Source: Methanotrichaceae archaeon (GTDB taxonomy: Archaea; Halobacteriota; Methanosarcinia; Methanotrichales; Methanotrichaceae). Taken from it: a stretch of 27,270 bases of DNA. Under the pieces are notes generated by a model that was not told where the DNA came from, did not search any database, and saw nothing but the letters and a program-made list of their open reading frames with translations. Shown here piece after piece: positions 1 through 8,528 of the stretch; the stretch's first letter is position 1; every line of letters begins with the position of its first letter. A program made the position numbers and the translations under genes. The DNA is taken from the NCBI GenBank assembly GCA_013329455.1, contig DUKF01000115.1, forward strand, positions 1-27,270, in the 5' to 3' direction.

Positions 1-1
1 A

Positions 2-742
2 CGTATTTTTATAAACATTGATGATATGTGGTTGAGGGTTTGGCTGCCTTCTTTTGGTGATGGTGGTGGTATTCGCCTTCTATCTCGTCCAGTATTTCGT
101 GATGATCTTCGCCAACTCGGCCCTGGTGGGAGCAGCGCTGATCAGGTTTCGGGGCGGCGATCCGACTTTGGGGGACGGATTTGGGATCGCTAAAAGCCAC
201 GTCGGATCTATCCTGGGATACGCCGATATCGCGGCCACCGTTGGGATGATCCTGAAGTTCTTATCCCGGGGCGGGGTTGTCCGAAGGAAAAGGAAATCCC
301 CTCGCTCTGATCAGCGTTCTAGCATCCTCTCTTGTCGGGATGGCCTGGAGCCTTGCGACCTTTTTGGCGGTCCCGGTCCTGGTCACAGAAGACTTGGGAC
401 CCATGGAGGCGCTCAAACGAAGCTCCAAGCTCCTAAAAAAGACTTGGGGCGAGCAGATAGTGGGAGGTCTCAGTATAGGTCTCGTCTTTGCCCTCTTGGG
501 GTTCGTCACCTTGATCCTGGGAGCTCTTGCCTTCGTCTTCCTCGCTGAGACGTCGCCAACAGCCACTATCACGATCGTGATACTTCTTGTTCTGATCTTC
601 CTTGTTCTTGCGCTAATCAGCTCGACATTGAGCGGGATCTACTCGGCCGTGTTCTACGATTACGCCGTGGGCGGAAGTTTTGGGGAAATTTTAAAAAGAG
701 GACCTGATCAAAAGCGCTTTCAGGACGAAGGGGCGGATCTGA
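2..742 (+). pseudogene. DUF6159-like multispanning membrane protein, 5' end outside window, three frameshifts
   Basis: No single frame spans this gene, but three frames join into one coherent membrane protein of about 245 codons ending in TGA at 740-742. The first part ends at the T4 run at 52-55. The second runs to the G runs at 268-276 and contains the family-like stretch VGAALIRFRGGDPTLGDGF. The third holds two strongly hydrophobic segments, and the C-terminal DLIKSAFRTKGRI is read after the A5 run at 693-697. Removing one base at each run restores a continuous frame. The wording resembles the archaeal/bacterial DUF6159 family (recalled, not searched), whose role is unknown. The N-terminus lies upstream of the window. 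It converges with the helicase gene, whose stop begins at 752. It is either a decaying gene or the low-quality edge of an assembly; three errors of one kind in 740 bases, and none in the other long genes, make both worth considering. Confidence 0.6.
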
Positions 743-751
743 GGCGAGGGT

Positions 752-3190
752 TCAGCCCTCGATCCTCTCCCGGAGCTTCTTTGCCTCCCTCGCCGTCTCC
801 TTTTTGCCGAGGACCCGCGCAATCTCCTCGATCGCCTCCATGTGGCGGACGATCTGGTCCAGGTAGTTTATCAGATCGCCGGTGTAGGCGTATATCCCGT
901 AAGAGTTGCTAAACTCCTGAATGATCTGGTTCGGGCTCATCCCTTCGGCCCGAAGCTCCAGGATTTTGAGGGATACCTTTCTTTCGGGACAGCCGCAGTA
1001 GGGGGTGTCCTTGCAGCCGCATCGTGTGAAGTCCTTAGCGAAGTTCATCAGCTCTTCTCTGACTTTCGGGTCGAGCTTGGTGAGATCCTCGCTGGAGAGT
1101 AGGTCCATCACAGAGCCGTGAAGCGCCCTCTGAGACACCTGCATCCGAAGCTTAACCGAGATCCGCTCCGCAGCTTTGAGGTAAAGGGCTTCAAACCTCT
1201 CCAGGTCGACGGCCACCTCAAGAGGCGTCTTATCCACGGCAAGCCCCTTCCTGATAACTTTCACCTGTTCCGGGGTGAGGAAGTGGGATGCTGCCGCCTT
1301 TCCGAGTCGGGTCGGATTGATCCCTTTTATGAGGTTGGCTTTGGAAAGAGTTCTGAGGCTCGGGTTAATATCATCGAGTCCAATCGTCAGTTTGTGGAGA
1401 CGTACCAGGTCCTCTTTCGACCTCGCCACCACAGAGTTGGCCAAAACTTCTTCTTGCTGCTCTTCCTCCTCGTACTCGGGCAGAACGTCCTCCATCTGGC
1501 CCCGAAGGAGCCAGAGAGCCACCTCGTCCTCGGACTCGCCCTTCCCGCCTTGGTACTTTTTTCCGGGTTCGGGGAGGAGGTAGACGATTCCCCTGTCGTG
1601 ATAGCCAGGCCTACCTGCCCTTCCGAGCATCTGGTTGAACTCGTGGACACTGAGCCACTCGATCCCCATGGCCAGGGAGTCGAAGATCACCTGAGAAGCT
1701 GGAAAGTCGACCCCAGCGGCGAGAGCCGCCGTCGTCACCACTGCATCGATCTTGCCTTCGGTGAAGAGGGCTTCCACTTTCCTCCTCTGGTCGTACTGCA
1801 TCCCTGCGTGATAGGCAGCGGAGTTAGGTATCGCCTGGGCGAGGTTGTTGCAGTTCTTCCTCGAGTTGCTGAAGATTATCGTCTGGCCCTTGTACCCTGT
1901 GGAGGAGGTCTTGGACCTGGCCACCTTGACAAGCCGTCTCAACAGCCCCCTCTTCTCGTGAGATTCTGCGAAGATCAGATGGCGCTCGATTGGCACTGGC
2001 CTCACCTGATAATCGATGAGCTTTGACCCCAGCTGCTTTGCAAGAGATGCGGGGTTTCCGACCGTTGCCGAGAGGTAGATGAACTGGGCCTTCGGAAATG
2101 TGAACCTCAGCCTTGCGATAAGGCCCGAGAGCCTGTGGCCCCGTTCGGTCTCCTCGAGCATGTGGACCTCGTCGATCACCACTGTCCCTACCTTGCCTAG
2201 GTCCCTTCCGGTCCTGAGGACCTGGTCAGCCCCCTCGTAGGTCCCGACGATGATCTCCGAGTTCAGATCCTGTCTAAACCTCTTTCCTTTGCCGAGCTTG
2301 ATCCTGCTCATACCCACCTTGATCGAGGTTCTGGCTCCAAGATCCCTGTAGAGGGAGAGCTGGTCGTACTTCTGGTTGGCTAGGGCCACCAAGGGCACGA
2401 GAAAGAGAAGCTTGCCCCTCTCCTCCAGAAAGTTCTTGATCCCAGCCATCTCCCCGATGAGGCTTTTTCCGGTGGCCGTCGCCGAGACGACCAGGAGATT
2501 TTCCCCTTCCAAAAGGCCCCCTTGGACCGCCTTGGCTTGGACTGGAAGGAGGGTCTTCGTCCGCCTCTTCAACATCTCCTTGAACTTCGGCGGAATGTCG
2601 AGGACCTCGACCGGCATCAGGTTCTCCTCCTTCTGGGCCGGGATCTCGTCGAAAAGGGTCAGGTCCGAATCTAGCCTCTCAAGGGAGAGAAGTCCGAGAA
2701 CGTCGTCCAGGTTCCTTCTTTTGAGGAGAATCCTAGCCATGTGGAGCTTTGCCGCCCGGCCCAGATGCCTGAACTCGGCCTCTCTCTTCAGCTCCTCAAG
2801 GGCACACCGCTCGCAGATCAGGTCGCCCTTGTAGCGGATGGCCCTCTTGTCCAGGGGCGTGAATTTCTTTTTCTCCCCGAGGCAGTGCTGACAGATCAAG
2901 ACCTTCCGGTAAGGCAGCTGATACGCTTCGAGAAACTCTATGAATTGCCCTTCCTGGGCGGGGTCGCCCCTGGCGATGTAGATGGCGCCGGCCTTCCGGA
3001 GAAGCCTGACCAGATCTTCGGGCTGGAGGTACTTTTCGTCTCCGTCTTTGTTGACAAGGAACTTTTTGGGCCTGGGACCTTTTGGTGTCACCTTGAGGCG
3101 AAGATACCCTTCGAAGAGTGTTTCCGTCCCTCGGAGGGGAAGGATGAGAACTCGGGCCTTCTCGGCCCTGGCCAGAACCTGAATCGCCAT
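752..3190 (-). CDS. Superfamily 2 DEAD/DEVH-box helicase with zinc-binding N-terminal region
   Basis: A protein of 812 residues that should unwind or remodel nucleic acid using ATP. The helicase core is clear: Walker A SATATGKS at about residues 236-243, motif II DEVH at 340-343, motif III SAT at 374-376 and motif VI QMLGRAGRPG further on. The N-terminal region has two CxxC pairs (C100/C103 and C126/C129) that could bind zinc, and a Cys-rich patch (CGCKDTPYCGC) lies near the C-terminus. The architecture resembles archaeal helicases annotated with DUF5814 (recalled). The substrate is not known. It is the last gene of an apparent operon: its ATG is only 10 bases after the stop of the winged-helix gene at 3201-3989. 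No clear T-run terminator follows it. The family call is firm and the specific function open. Confidence 0.9.
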   Translation of the reverse strand: MAIQVLARAEKARVLILPLRGTETLFEGYLRLKVTPKGPRPKKFLVNKDGDEKYLQPEDLVRLLRKAGAIYIARGDPAQEGQFIEFLEAYQLPYRKVLICQHCLGEKKKFTPLDKRAIRYKGDLICERCALEELKREAEFRHLGRAAKLHMARILLKRRNLDDVLGLLSLERLDSDLTLFDEIPAQKEENLMPVEVLDIPPKFKEMLKRRTKTLLPVQAKAVQGGLLEGENLLVVSATATGKSLIGEMAGIKNFLEERGKLLFLVPLVALANQKYDQLSLYRDLGARTSIKVGMSRIKLGKGKRFRQDLNSEIIVGTYEGADQVLRTGRDLGKVGTVVIDEVHMLEETERGHRLSGLIARLRFTFPKAQFIYLSATVGNPASLAKQLGSKLIDYQVRPVPIERHLIFAESHEKRGLLRRLVKVARSKTSSTGYKGQTIIFSNSRKNCNNLAQAIPNSAAYHAGMQYDQRRKVEALFTEGKIDAVVTTAALAAGVDFPASQVIFDSLAMGIEWLSVHEFNQMLGRAGRPGYHDRGIVYLLPEPGKKYQGGKGESEDEVALWLLRGQMEDVLPEYEEEEQQEEVLANSVVARSKEDLVRLHKLTIGLDDINPSLRTLSKANLIKGINPTRLGKAAASHFLTPEQVKVIRKGLAVDKTPLEVAVDLERFEALYLKAAERISVKLRMQVSQRALHGSVMDLLSSEDLTKLDPKVREELMNFAKDFTRCGCKDTPYCGCPERKVSLKILELRAEGMSPNQIIQEFSNSYGIYAYTGDLINYLDQIVRHMEAIEEIARVLGKKETAREAKKLRERIEG

Positions 3191-3200
3191 CTCGACCAGA

Positions 3201-3989
3201 TCAGGACACCGTGAGGTCGACGAGCTCGTACTTCAGACCTTCAGACTCGAGCCTTCCCATCAGGTTTGGCACCTGTTCATCGACGCAGACGATCACCGAA
3301 GATACGCCGTGAAAGGCAGACTCCACCGCGGACTCCTTCGCGCCGAAGAAGACATCCGGCTCCCGCCCGACTTTTCTCAGGGCGACGAGAGACTCTATCC
3401 CGAGGGCTCCCACCATCTTCCCCTCGACGAGGGTTCTGGAAAGTGCCTCGATATCCACCTTTCTCGATCCGCCCAGCTGGACCCTTGGAACCTTGCAGAC
3501 GGTGATCTTCCCCTCTTTGAGGCTGATGAGCCCCTTGAGGTTGGATACGCCCACGTCCTCTCCGGCCTGGGCATCGACGATGGTAACGCCGGTCGCTCCC
3601 ATGCCGTCCTTGCGGCCGGCGTAGAGCAATCCTGCTCTCATCTCCAAAGATACGGTCTCCCCCTCATCGAGGTCCTCATCGGCGATGGCTCCCCAGACTG
3701 AGACGTGGCTTATTATCTCCTCCATTACGAACCTGGCGTATCGTTTCAGCTCAGCAGCGCTCTCGAGCAGCCACTCCACGCCCTCTTTTGTAATCCGGTA
3801 CCTCATCCTGCCTTCGGATATCACAAGTCCGTCGGCCACCAGATCCTTGATGTACTCGGAGATCGCCTGGGGGGTGACGCCAAGCTTTTCGGCCACCTCT
3901 TTCTGCCGGACGTTGGGCTGGTTGGCGGCGATCTCCACCAGGATCTGAAACCTCGAGCTGTCCCTCTTGCTCTGTAAAACGTCGACCAT
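3201..3989 (-). CDS. Winged-helix (MarR-like) transcriptional regulator with large C-terminal domain
   Basis: A 262-residue protein, if it starts at the ATG reading MVDVLQSKRDSS (3987-3989). The frame is open upstream to 4049, but that would overlap the preceding gene, which stops at 4009. The N-terminal about 75 residues are a winged helix-turn-helix with the recognition stretch VTPQAISEYIKDL, typical of MarR/Lrp-like archaeal regulators. The remaining about 180 residues are a conserved-looking domain with no motif I recognise. It is similar to archaeal proteins annotated as MarR-family regulators (recalled). It sits 19 bases after one regulator gene and 10 bases before the helicase gene, so the three are probably cotranscribed. 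The ligand and target are unknown. Confidence 0.8.
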   Translation of the reverse strand: MVDVLQSKRDSSRFQILVEIAANQPNVRQKEVAEKLGVTPQAISEYIKDLVADGLVISEGRMRYRITKEGVEWLLESAAELKRYARFVMEEIISHVSVWGAIADEDLDEGETVSLEMRAGLLYAGRKDGMGATGVTIVDAQAGEDVGVSNLKGLISLKEGKITVCKVPRVQLGGSRKVDIEALSRTLVEGKMVGALGIESLVALRKVGREPDVFFGAKESAVESAFHGVSSVIVCVDEQVPNLMGRLESEGLKYELVDLTVS

Positions 3990-4008
3990 GAATCTCACGC
4001 CTTTTACC

Positions 4009-4518
4009 TTAATCTTTGGAGAGCTCGATTCGTTGTCCCCTGACCGCAAGCCTATCTGCCCGTTTGGCAGCGCCTCTTATGAAGGCCTGGCTGAGATCGA
4101 GCTCTCTGGAGAGGTTGTTGAGCGAGGTGTTGCCATTAGCGACGACCTCCTCGATCTTCTCGGTACTCTCCCGGAGCTCATCTTCAGACATCGAGGTCAG
4201 GTATATCAGCTCGCTCAGATCTTCCAGGGAACAGACGAAGTTGGCCTGAATCCGGGAATAGCTGGAGTGATACTCCTTCTTTGGGGTTTCACCAGGTTTT
4301 GGCGTCTTCCACTTGGTCTCCGCCAATCCGCACTTCTTCAGAAGCTCGAGGCTCCTATGAACCCCACTTTCGTCGCCCATAAGATCCGAAAGCTCTGTCT
4401 CTGTACGCCAATCCTTGCAGAGCTCTTCAAAGACCCGTTTGTGAACTTCTGAACCGAAAGCTAGGAGCAGAGGAACAAGATCTGAGGGATCATTGATGAT
4501 CCGCGTTCTCTTTCCCAT
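4009..4518 (-). CDS. ArsR-like winged-helix transcriptional regulator
   Basis: A 169-residue protein starting at the ATG reading MGKRTRIINDPSDLV (4516-4518). The frame is open further upstream, but that part reads through the promoter and is not coding-like. The N-terminal half (about residues 15-75) looks like a winged helix: an AFGSEVHKRVFEEL helix, a second helix, then GDESGVHRSLELLKKCGL as recognition helix. The rest is helical, with a second helix-turn-helix-like stretch (NTSLNNLSRELDLSQAF). It is the first gene of the minus-strand operon leading to the helicase. A perfect palindrome at 4535-4546 between its TATA box and start suggests repression, possibly by itself. ArsR-type membership is by resemblance and the signal it senses is unknown. 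Confidence 0.75.
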   Translation of the reverse strand: MGKRTRIINDPSDLVPLLLAFGSEVHKRVFEELCKDWRTETELSDLMGDESGVHRSLELLKKCGLAETKWKTPKPGETPKKEYHSSYSRIQANFVCSLEDLSELIYLTSMSEDELRESTEKIEEVVANGNTSLNNLSRELDLSQAFIRGAAKRADRLAVRGQRIELSKD

Positions 4519-4534
4519 CGCACAAAACCTCACA

Positions 4535-4546
4535 CGCCAATTGGCG
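4535..4546. promoter_or_regulatory. Perfect 12-bp palindrome, probable operator
   Basis: CGCCAATTGGCG is a perfect inverted repeat lying between the TATA-like box at 4553-4561 and the ATG at 4518, close to the expected transcription start near 4531. A dimeric winged-helix protein bound here would block initiation. Both regulators of the operon are candidates. The palindrome is seen directly; its role is inferred. Confidence 0.55.
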
Positions 4547-4552
4547 CTCAAA

Positions 4553-4561
4553 TTTGATAAA
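4553..4561 (-). promoter_or_regulatory. TATA-like box of the regulator-helicase operon
   Basis: On the minus strand this reads TTTATCAAA, about 39 bases before the ATG at 4518, with an A-rich stretch just upstream. This fits an archaeal promoter giving a leader of roughly 10-15 bases. Confidence 0.5.
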
Positions 4562-4636
4562 TCTTTTGAATAACCCATCGCCGCCGCCGAGGCAGAGATG
4601 AGCCGATCTGAGGCTCTTGGAGGTTGCCATGTCAGG

Positions 4637-4674
4637 GACCAAAAGGAGGCGGGGACCAGCCGCCACCTTTGGTC
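4637..4674. other. Long imperfect hairpin downstream of fttA
   Basis: The arms 4637-4652 and 4660-4674 are inverted repeats: 14 base pairs with one bulged A and one mismatch around a 7-base loop. The hairpin lies about 50-90 bases after the fttA stop, between fttA and the promoter of the regulator operon. It could be a 3'-end or stability element, a small RNA or a repeat remnant; there is no clear U-tract after it on the minus strand. Confidence 0.5.
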
Positions 4675-4724
4675 TTTGCATCCTCCAGTGAAGCATTTTT
4701 TCGGGCTGGACCCTAACACCAGGA

Positions 4725-6632
4725 TCAGATCAGCCGTACCGTCTCCAGGTTCATGGGCGCCATCGTCGGTATCCTGTGCTTCTTATAGATGGAGCTTGCA
4801 AGATCCAGACAGTTGCTCTCCTCGCCGTGGTTTGTTAGAACTCTCGATGGCTTGGGATAAGCCCGTCTCACGTAATCCATCAGCTGGTTTCGGTCGGAGT
4901 GTCCCGAGAAGCCGTCAACGGTGACTACCTCCAGGTTGATCTTGACGGTTTTGGTCCTCCCCTCGGAGGAGTGGGGTATTTCGTTCCAGCCTTTCTGGAT
5001 CCGGCGGCCGAGGGTGCCCTCGGCCTGGTATCCCACGATCACCAGGGTGTTCTTCTCGTCGGGCCCAAGGCCCTTCAGATATTCCAGTATAGGGCCGCCG
5101 TTCATCATCCCGCTCGTCGCCAGGACCACACAGGGATCGCCCTCCATGATGCTGGCCCGCTGTTTGGCGGACTCTACCTGGACGAAGCAGTCCGAGAGGA
5201 AGGGGTTAATCCCCTTGTGGAATATAAGGTCCCTTAGCTCGTTGTTAAGGTACTCGGGATAGGTGGTGTGAATAGCCGTCGCCTCGTAGATCATACCGTC
5301 GAGATATACGCTGATCTCATCGAGGGACTTCTTCCTGATCGCCTCCTCGAGGGCGATCATCACCTCCTGGCTTCTTCCAACGGCGAATGCCGGGATTACG
5401 ACCTTTCCGCCGCGTTTTATGGTCTCACGCACCACCTTCAGAAGTCTGTTTTCGGCCTCTTTCCTGGAGGGTTGTGTGCTCTTCGATCCGCCGTAGGTCG
5501 CCTCCATCACCAGCGTCTCCAATCTCGGGAAGGAGTGCACGGCGGGGTCAAAGAGCCTTGTCTTCTCGAACTTGAAGTCGCCTGTAAAGGCGACGTTGTA
5601 GAGGCCGTCTCCCACGTGGAAGTGGCAGATGGCAGACCCCAGGATGTGGCCCGCGTTGTGCATGGTGAGCTTCGTATCGGGCGCGATGTCGGTCACGTCG
5701 CCGTAGTTCAGGGTTATGGTGTGTTTTAGTGCCTCCCTGATCATGGCCGACTCGTAAGGTATCCTCTTCCCCTCTCGTCCTGCTATATCGATGTAGTCGA
5801 GTTGGAGAAGGACGAAGAGGTCTCTTGTCGGCTGGGTGCAGTATATTGGCCCCTCGTACCCGTACTTGTAGAGCATCGGAACCAGACCCGCATGGTCTAG
5901 GTGGGCGTGGGTGAGCACCACGGCGTCGATCTGGTTTAGGGGGTATACCTCAGGGACGTAGAGGTAGGGGGTTGCGCTGTCGTCGGACCCCACGTTGACA
6001 CCACAATCGACGATTATCTTTGACTCGGGGGTCGAGAGGAGCATACAGCTTCTTCCAACCTCTCGGCACCCGCCCAGGGTCGTTATTCTGACCCACTGGT
6101 CTTTTGAGGAGACGTCTCTGTGGATTCTCCTCCCGATCGTCTTAAGGATCTCCTTTCGTTCGGACTGGACGCTTCGTAGGTAATCCTTGGTGTTGGCGAT
6201 GGTGGAGGACCGGACCGGCGGCGTCCTCACAACCTTCGGTGTCCAGCCGATTAGCTTTGTGATCTCCCGTAAGGTCGCACCGTGTCGTCCGATCACAAGG
6301 CCCGGCTTCTCGGCTTCGATCACTACCTCGCCGGTCTCGCCGTCGAAGTAGTAGTCGGTGAGCCCCGCCTCGGGGGGCACCACCTGCTGGATCTTCTTTA
6401 CCGCGCCCTCGGGTTCGGCCAAAACTTTCAGGTCAGGCCTGACCACCACCCTCTTCCTCAAATCTTTTGCTAGGGAACGGATAATCTCTCCATCGTCTGC
6501 CAGCTTTCTTGGGTCGTCGGTATATATTACCAGTTCAGGGCCCTCGAATTCGATGCCGGTGACGTTTATGTTCGGAGGCAGTTTGATCTGCACTCTCCGC
6601 TTAAGCTCAAGAAGCACTTCCTCAACAGACAA
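4725..6632 (-). CDS. fttA: FttA/aCPSF1, archaeal transcription termination factor and beta-CASP ribonuclease
   Basis: A 635-residue protein of the archaeal CPSF73-like family, known to cleave nascent RNA after U-rich tracts and terminate RNA polymerase. Two N-terminal KH domains are visible: one in the first about 75 residues, and a second with GRHG at 115-118. The metallo-beta-lactamase domain follows from about residue 180 with the metal motif HAHLDH at 242-247 and the later GHILGS and TGDFKFE motifs. The beta-CASP segment and the C-terminal FSGHSD and NHGE motifs complete it. Length is normal for the family. The start is TTG at 6630-6632, preceded by GGATGTG as a weak ribosome site; no ATG fits. 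It lies 30 bases after psmB in the same direction, with a U-tract between them. Confidence 0.95.
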   Translation of the reverse strand: MSVEEVLLELKRRVQIKLPPNINVTGIEFEGPELVIYTDDPRKLADDGEIIRSLAKDLRKRVVVRPDLKVLAEPEGAVKKIQQVVPPEAGLTDYYFDGETGEVVIEAEKPGLVIGRHGATLREITKLIGWTPKVVRTPPVRSSTIANTKDYLRSVQSERKEILKTIGRRIHRDVSSKDQWVRITTLGGCREVGRSCMLLSTPESKIIVDCGVNVGSDDSATPYLYVPEVYPLNQIDAVVLTHAHLDHAGLVPMLYKYGYEGPIYCTQPTRDLFVLLQLDYIDIAGREGKRIPYESAMIREALKHTITLNYGDVTDIAPDTKLTMHNAGHILGSAICHFHVGDGLYNVAFTGDFKFEKTRLFDPAVHSFPRLETLVMEATYGGSKSTQPSRKEAENRLLKVVRETIKRGGKVVIPAFAVGRSQEVMIALEEAIRKKSLDEISVYLDGMIYEATAIHTTYPEYLNNELRDLIFHKGINPFLSDCFVQVESAKQRASIMEGDPCVVLATSGMMNGGPILEYLKGLGPDEKNTLVIVGYQAEGTLGRRIQKGWNEIPHSSEGRTKTVKINLEVVTVDGFSGHSDRNQLMDYVRRAYPKPSRVLTNHGEESNCLDLASSIYKKHRIPTMAPMNLETVRLI

Positions 6633-6644
6633 TGAAACACATCC

Positions 6645-6660
6645 AAAAAAAGTTTTTTTT
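6645..6660 (-). terminator. U-tract between psmB and fttA
   Basis: On the minus strand, 3 bases after the psmB stop, the sequence reads A8, C, then a T7 run (6651-6645). The U7 RNA tract is a typical archaeal termination signal and lies 12 bases before the fttA TTG. The A8 part could also act as a TATA-like element for a leaderless fttA transcript, since its centre is about 25 bases from the start. Confidence 0.5.
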
Positions 6661-6662
6661 AT

Positions 6663-7286
6663 CTAGAGGGTTTGTCGAATATTTTCCACTTCAGAGCCAT
6701 CTACCACCTCATACCCATCTTTGGTGATCTTGACCACCTGTATGACGTCGCCCGAAGCCGAATCTCTCTTCATGGCGTTGTGTATAGCCCTCACGCCCAG
6801 CTTGGCGCCCTCTTCGATATTCATCTGGGGGTCGTACAGCGCCTCCAGGACGCCATAGGCTGTGGGGGAGCCTGATCCCGTGGCCACCACCTTCTGCTCC
6901 TCGATCTGCCCACCCAGTGCGTCAAGGGAGAAAAGCTGTGGTCCCTTCTTGTCCATGCCGCCCAAAAGCAGCTGCACCATGAAGGGGAAGTATCGCCTCG
7001 AAGCGAGGACGTTGGAGAGAAGAGAGGTCGTCCCCTTGACCGTCATCGGCTCGCCCCTTTGCATGTTGTAGAGCCTGGACTCCACCTGGACCATCCTGAC
7101 GATGGACTGAGCGTCGCCCACCACTCCTGCGGTGGTCAAGCCGACGCGATCGGCGATTTGGTATATCTTCTGTGCAGTGGTGCTGGCGATGAAGTGGCCC
7201 ATGGTGGCCCGGCTCTCCGAAGCGAGCACGACACCATCTTTGCAGACGATTCCCACCGTAGTTGTGCCTTTGAACACCTCGACCAT
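6663..7286 (-). CDS. psmB: 20S proteasome beta subunit
   Basis: A 207-residue threonine protease that forms the inner rings of the archaeal 20S proteasome and degrades unfolded proteins in the cytoplasm. The short propeptide MVEVFKG is followed by the TTTVGI mature N-terminus, so self-cleavage between G7 and T8 exposes the catalytic Thr1. In mature numbering Glu17 and Lys33 (AQK) are in place, and the SGSP and RDSASG stretches match the family. The ATG at 7284-7286 has a GAGGT ribosome site 7 bases upstream and a TATA box at 7342-7350. It is the first gene of a pair with fttA. I recall the same neighbour pair in other euryarchaea. Confidence 0.96.
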   Translation of the reverse strand: MVEVFKGTTTVGIVCKDGVVLASESRATMGHFIASTTAQKIYQIADRVGLTTAGVVGDAQSIVRMVQVESRLYNMQRGEPMTVKGTTSLLSNVLASRRYFPFMVQLLLGGMDKKGPQLFSLDALGGQIEEQKVVATGSGSPTAYGVLEALYDPQMNIEEGAKLGVRAIHNAMKRDSASGDVIQVVKITKDGYEVVDGSEVENIRQTL

Positions 7287-7341
7287 CTAAATACCTCGAA
7301 TTAAAATCAGAAAACGGACAAGCTCTCTTCACCCACATCAC

Positions 7342-7350
7342 TATATAAAT
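7342..7350 (-). promoter_or_regulatory. TATA box of psmB
   Basis: The minus strand reads ATTTATATA here, about 60 bases before the psmB ATG, giving a predicted leader of roughly 30 bases that holds the GAGGT ribosome site. Confidence 0.6.
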
Positions 7351-7591
7351 CTTCCGCGTCTTGCGCTTCATGGGGAGATATAAGTGATTGCGGGAGACCG
7401 CCTCTACTTCTCAAAGGCCGGATCGGGACGAAGTCCGGCGGTATTGGTAAGGTTCGCGCTCCACAGGAACTGGGGGCTCTTTGATATCTTTTCCGGATAG
7501 AAATATTCTACGATGCGGTGCCGATCTTTGCCGGACGGGTCCAGACCAGACCAGACCGATCCTGGGAAGGCCATCGCTTCAAGAACGATTC
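7351..7591. other. Noncoding stretch between psmB and the DUF63 gene
   Basis: Together with the flanking promoters this is a 330-base gap. I see no supported gene. A minus-strand frame at 7404-7670 is open but overlaps the DUF63 start and has no recognisable content. The stretch holds a hairpin with 6-bp arms (GCCGGA at 7417-7422 and TCCGGC at 7434-7439), a TATA-like ATATAAG near 7376, and three tandem CCAGA units at 7541-7555. A small RNA is possible but not shown. Confidence 0.4.
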
Positions 7592-7600
7592 TTAAATATA
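7592..7600 (+). promoter_or_regulatory. TATA box of the DUF63 gene
   Basis: TTAAATATA, centred about 21 bases before the TTG start at 7617, so the transcript should begin at or close to the start codon (leaderless or nearly so). Confidence 0.55.
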
Positions 7601-7616
7601 CCATGCCGCCACCAAT

Positions 7617-8471
7617 TTGAGCCAATTCTACTTTGAGCATATCGTCGAGAGGAGCTGGGTCCCTTTGCATCCCTGGATATACAAATACTACATAGACCCC
7701 ATCGTCTACGACACGGGCTACAACCCAGTGAACACCATCACCTGGGCCCTGATCCTGGGCTTCATGCTCCTTTTGATCATCATGCTATTTCGAAGGCTCG
7801 AAATCGGGCTGGACGAGCCCTTCGTTTTTTCCACCATGCCTTACATCCTGGCGGGCTCGAGTCTCCGGGTCGTCGAGGACGCAAACATTGTTGCACCCCC
7901 CCTCAAGTACCTGCTCATAACTCCCTTCATCTACTTCCTGGTTGCAGTTGTGGCATTGGCGAGCCTCGTATTCTGCAGATGGGCTCTGAAGGAGCGCTAT
8001 CTGAAAGGTTACTCTATGATCGGCCTATTGTGGACCGGAATCAACCTTCTGCTCCTAGCCTCGAAAGGAACAGAGAGCCTATGGACGCCGGTGGTGATAT
8101 TTTCTCTCGGATCGGCCGCAACCCTGGCGATATGGGTGCTGGGGTACCGGTTTAAGCTCCGTTTTCTCTCGGATCGGCTCAACCTTTTGATCCTCTATGC
8201 TCACATGCTGGACGCCAGCTCCACATACGTTGGGGTGGACTGGTTCGGCTACCACGAAAAGCACGTATTGCCCCAGTTTCTGATCGACTTAACAGGGACG
8301 GCACTGGTGATGTATCCCCTAAAGCTTCTGATTTTGGTGCCGGTTCTGGCCCTGATTGATGAAGCCCTCCGGGATGACCCATCTGTGAAAAACCTGACCA
8401 AGCTTGCCCTTCTCACTCTGGGCCTGGCTCCAGCGTTGAGAAATACCATCAGGCTGACTCTTGGGATCTGA
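7617..8471 (+). CDS. DUF63 family integral membrane protein
   Basis: A 284-residue polytopic membrane protein of a family conserved in archaea with no assigned function. About seven to eight hydrophobic segments are visible, for example at residues 40-58 (TWALILGFMLLLIIMLF), around 100-120, and near the C-terminus (LKLLILVPVLALIDEAL). The family-like motif HMLDASSTYVGVDWFGYHEKHVLP is in the last third (shown here only as a landmark), followed by a terminal GLAPALRNTIRL. The start is TTG at 7617-7619; no ATG fits without losing the conserved N-terminal YIDPI stretch. It stands alone on this strand and converges with the PIN-domain ATPase gene. Confidence 0.88.
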   Translation: MSQFYFEHIVERSWVPLHPWIYKYYIDPIVYDTGYNPVNTITWALILGFMLLLIIMLFRRLEIGLDEPFVFSTMPYILAGSSLRVVEDANIVAPPLKYLLITPFIYFLVAVVALASLVFCRWALKERYLKGYSMIGLLWTGINLLLLASKGTESLWTPVVIFSLGSAATLAIWVLGYRFKLRFLSDRLNLLILYAHMLDASSTYVGVDWFGYHEKHVLPQFLIDLTGTALVMYPLKLLILVPVLALIDEALRDDPSVKNLTKLALLTLGLAPALRNTIRLTLGI

Positions 8472-8486
8472 GGGTATGGGGATCTG

Positions 8487-8510
8487 AAGAAAGAAAATAA
8501 GGAAAAGGGG
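8487..8510 (-). terminator. Pyrimidine-rich tract after the PINA-like gene
   Basis: On the minus strand, starting about 20 bases past the stop at 8529, the sequence reads CCCC followed by broken T runs (T4, T4, T3). This resembles archaeal U-rich termination regions. No stem is visible. Confidence 0.4.
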
Positions 8511-8528
8511 AAACGGATGAGGTGCTCT

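Noticed and set aside
1118..2026. Plus-strand open frame of 302 residues opposite the helicase gene
   Set aside because: Antisense shadow in GC-rich coding DNA; the minus-strand frame carries clear helicase motifs.
4519..4719. N-terminal extension of the ArsR-like regulator
   Set aside because: It reads through the TATA box, palindrome and hairpin; the ATG at 4518 gives a normal winged-helix start.
7404..7670. Minus-strand open frame of 88 residues
   Set aside because: It overlaps the start of the DUF63 gene and its TATA box, has no recognisable domain and no promoter of its own.
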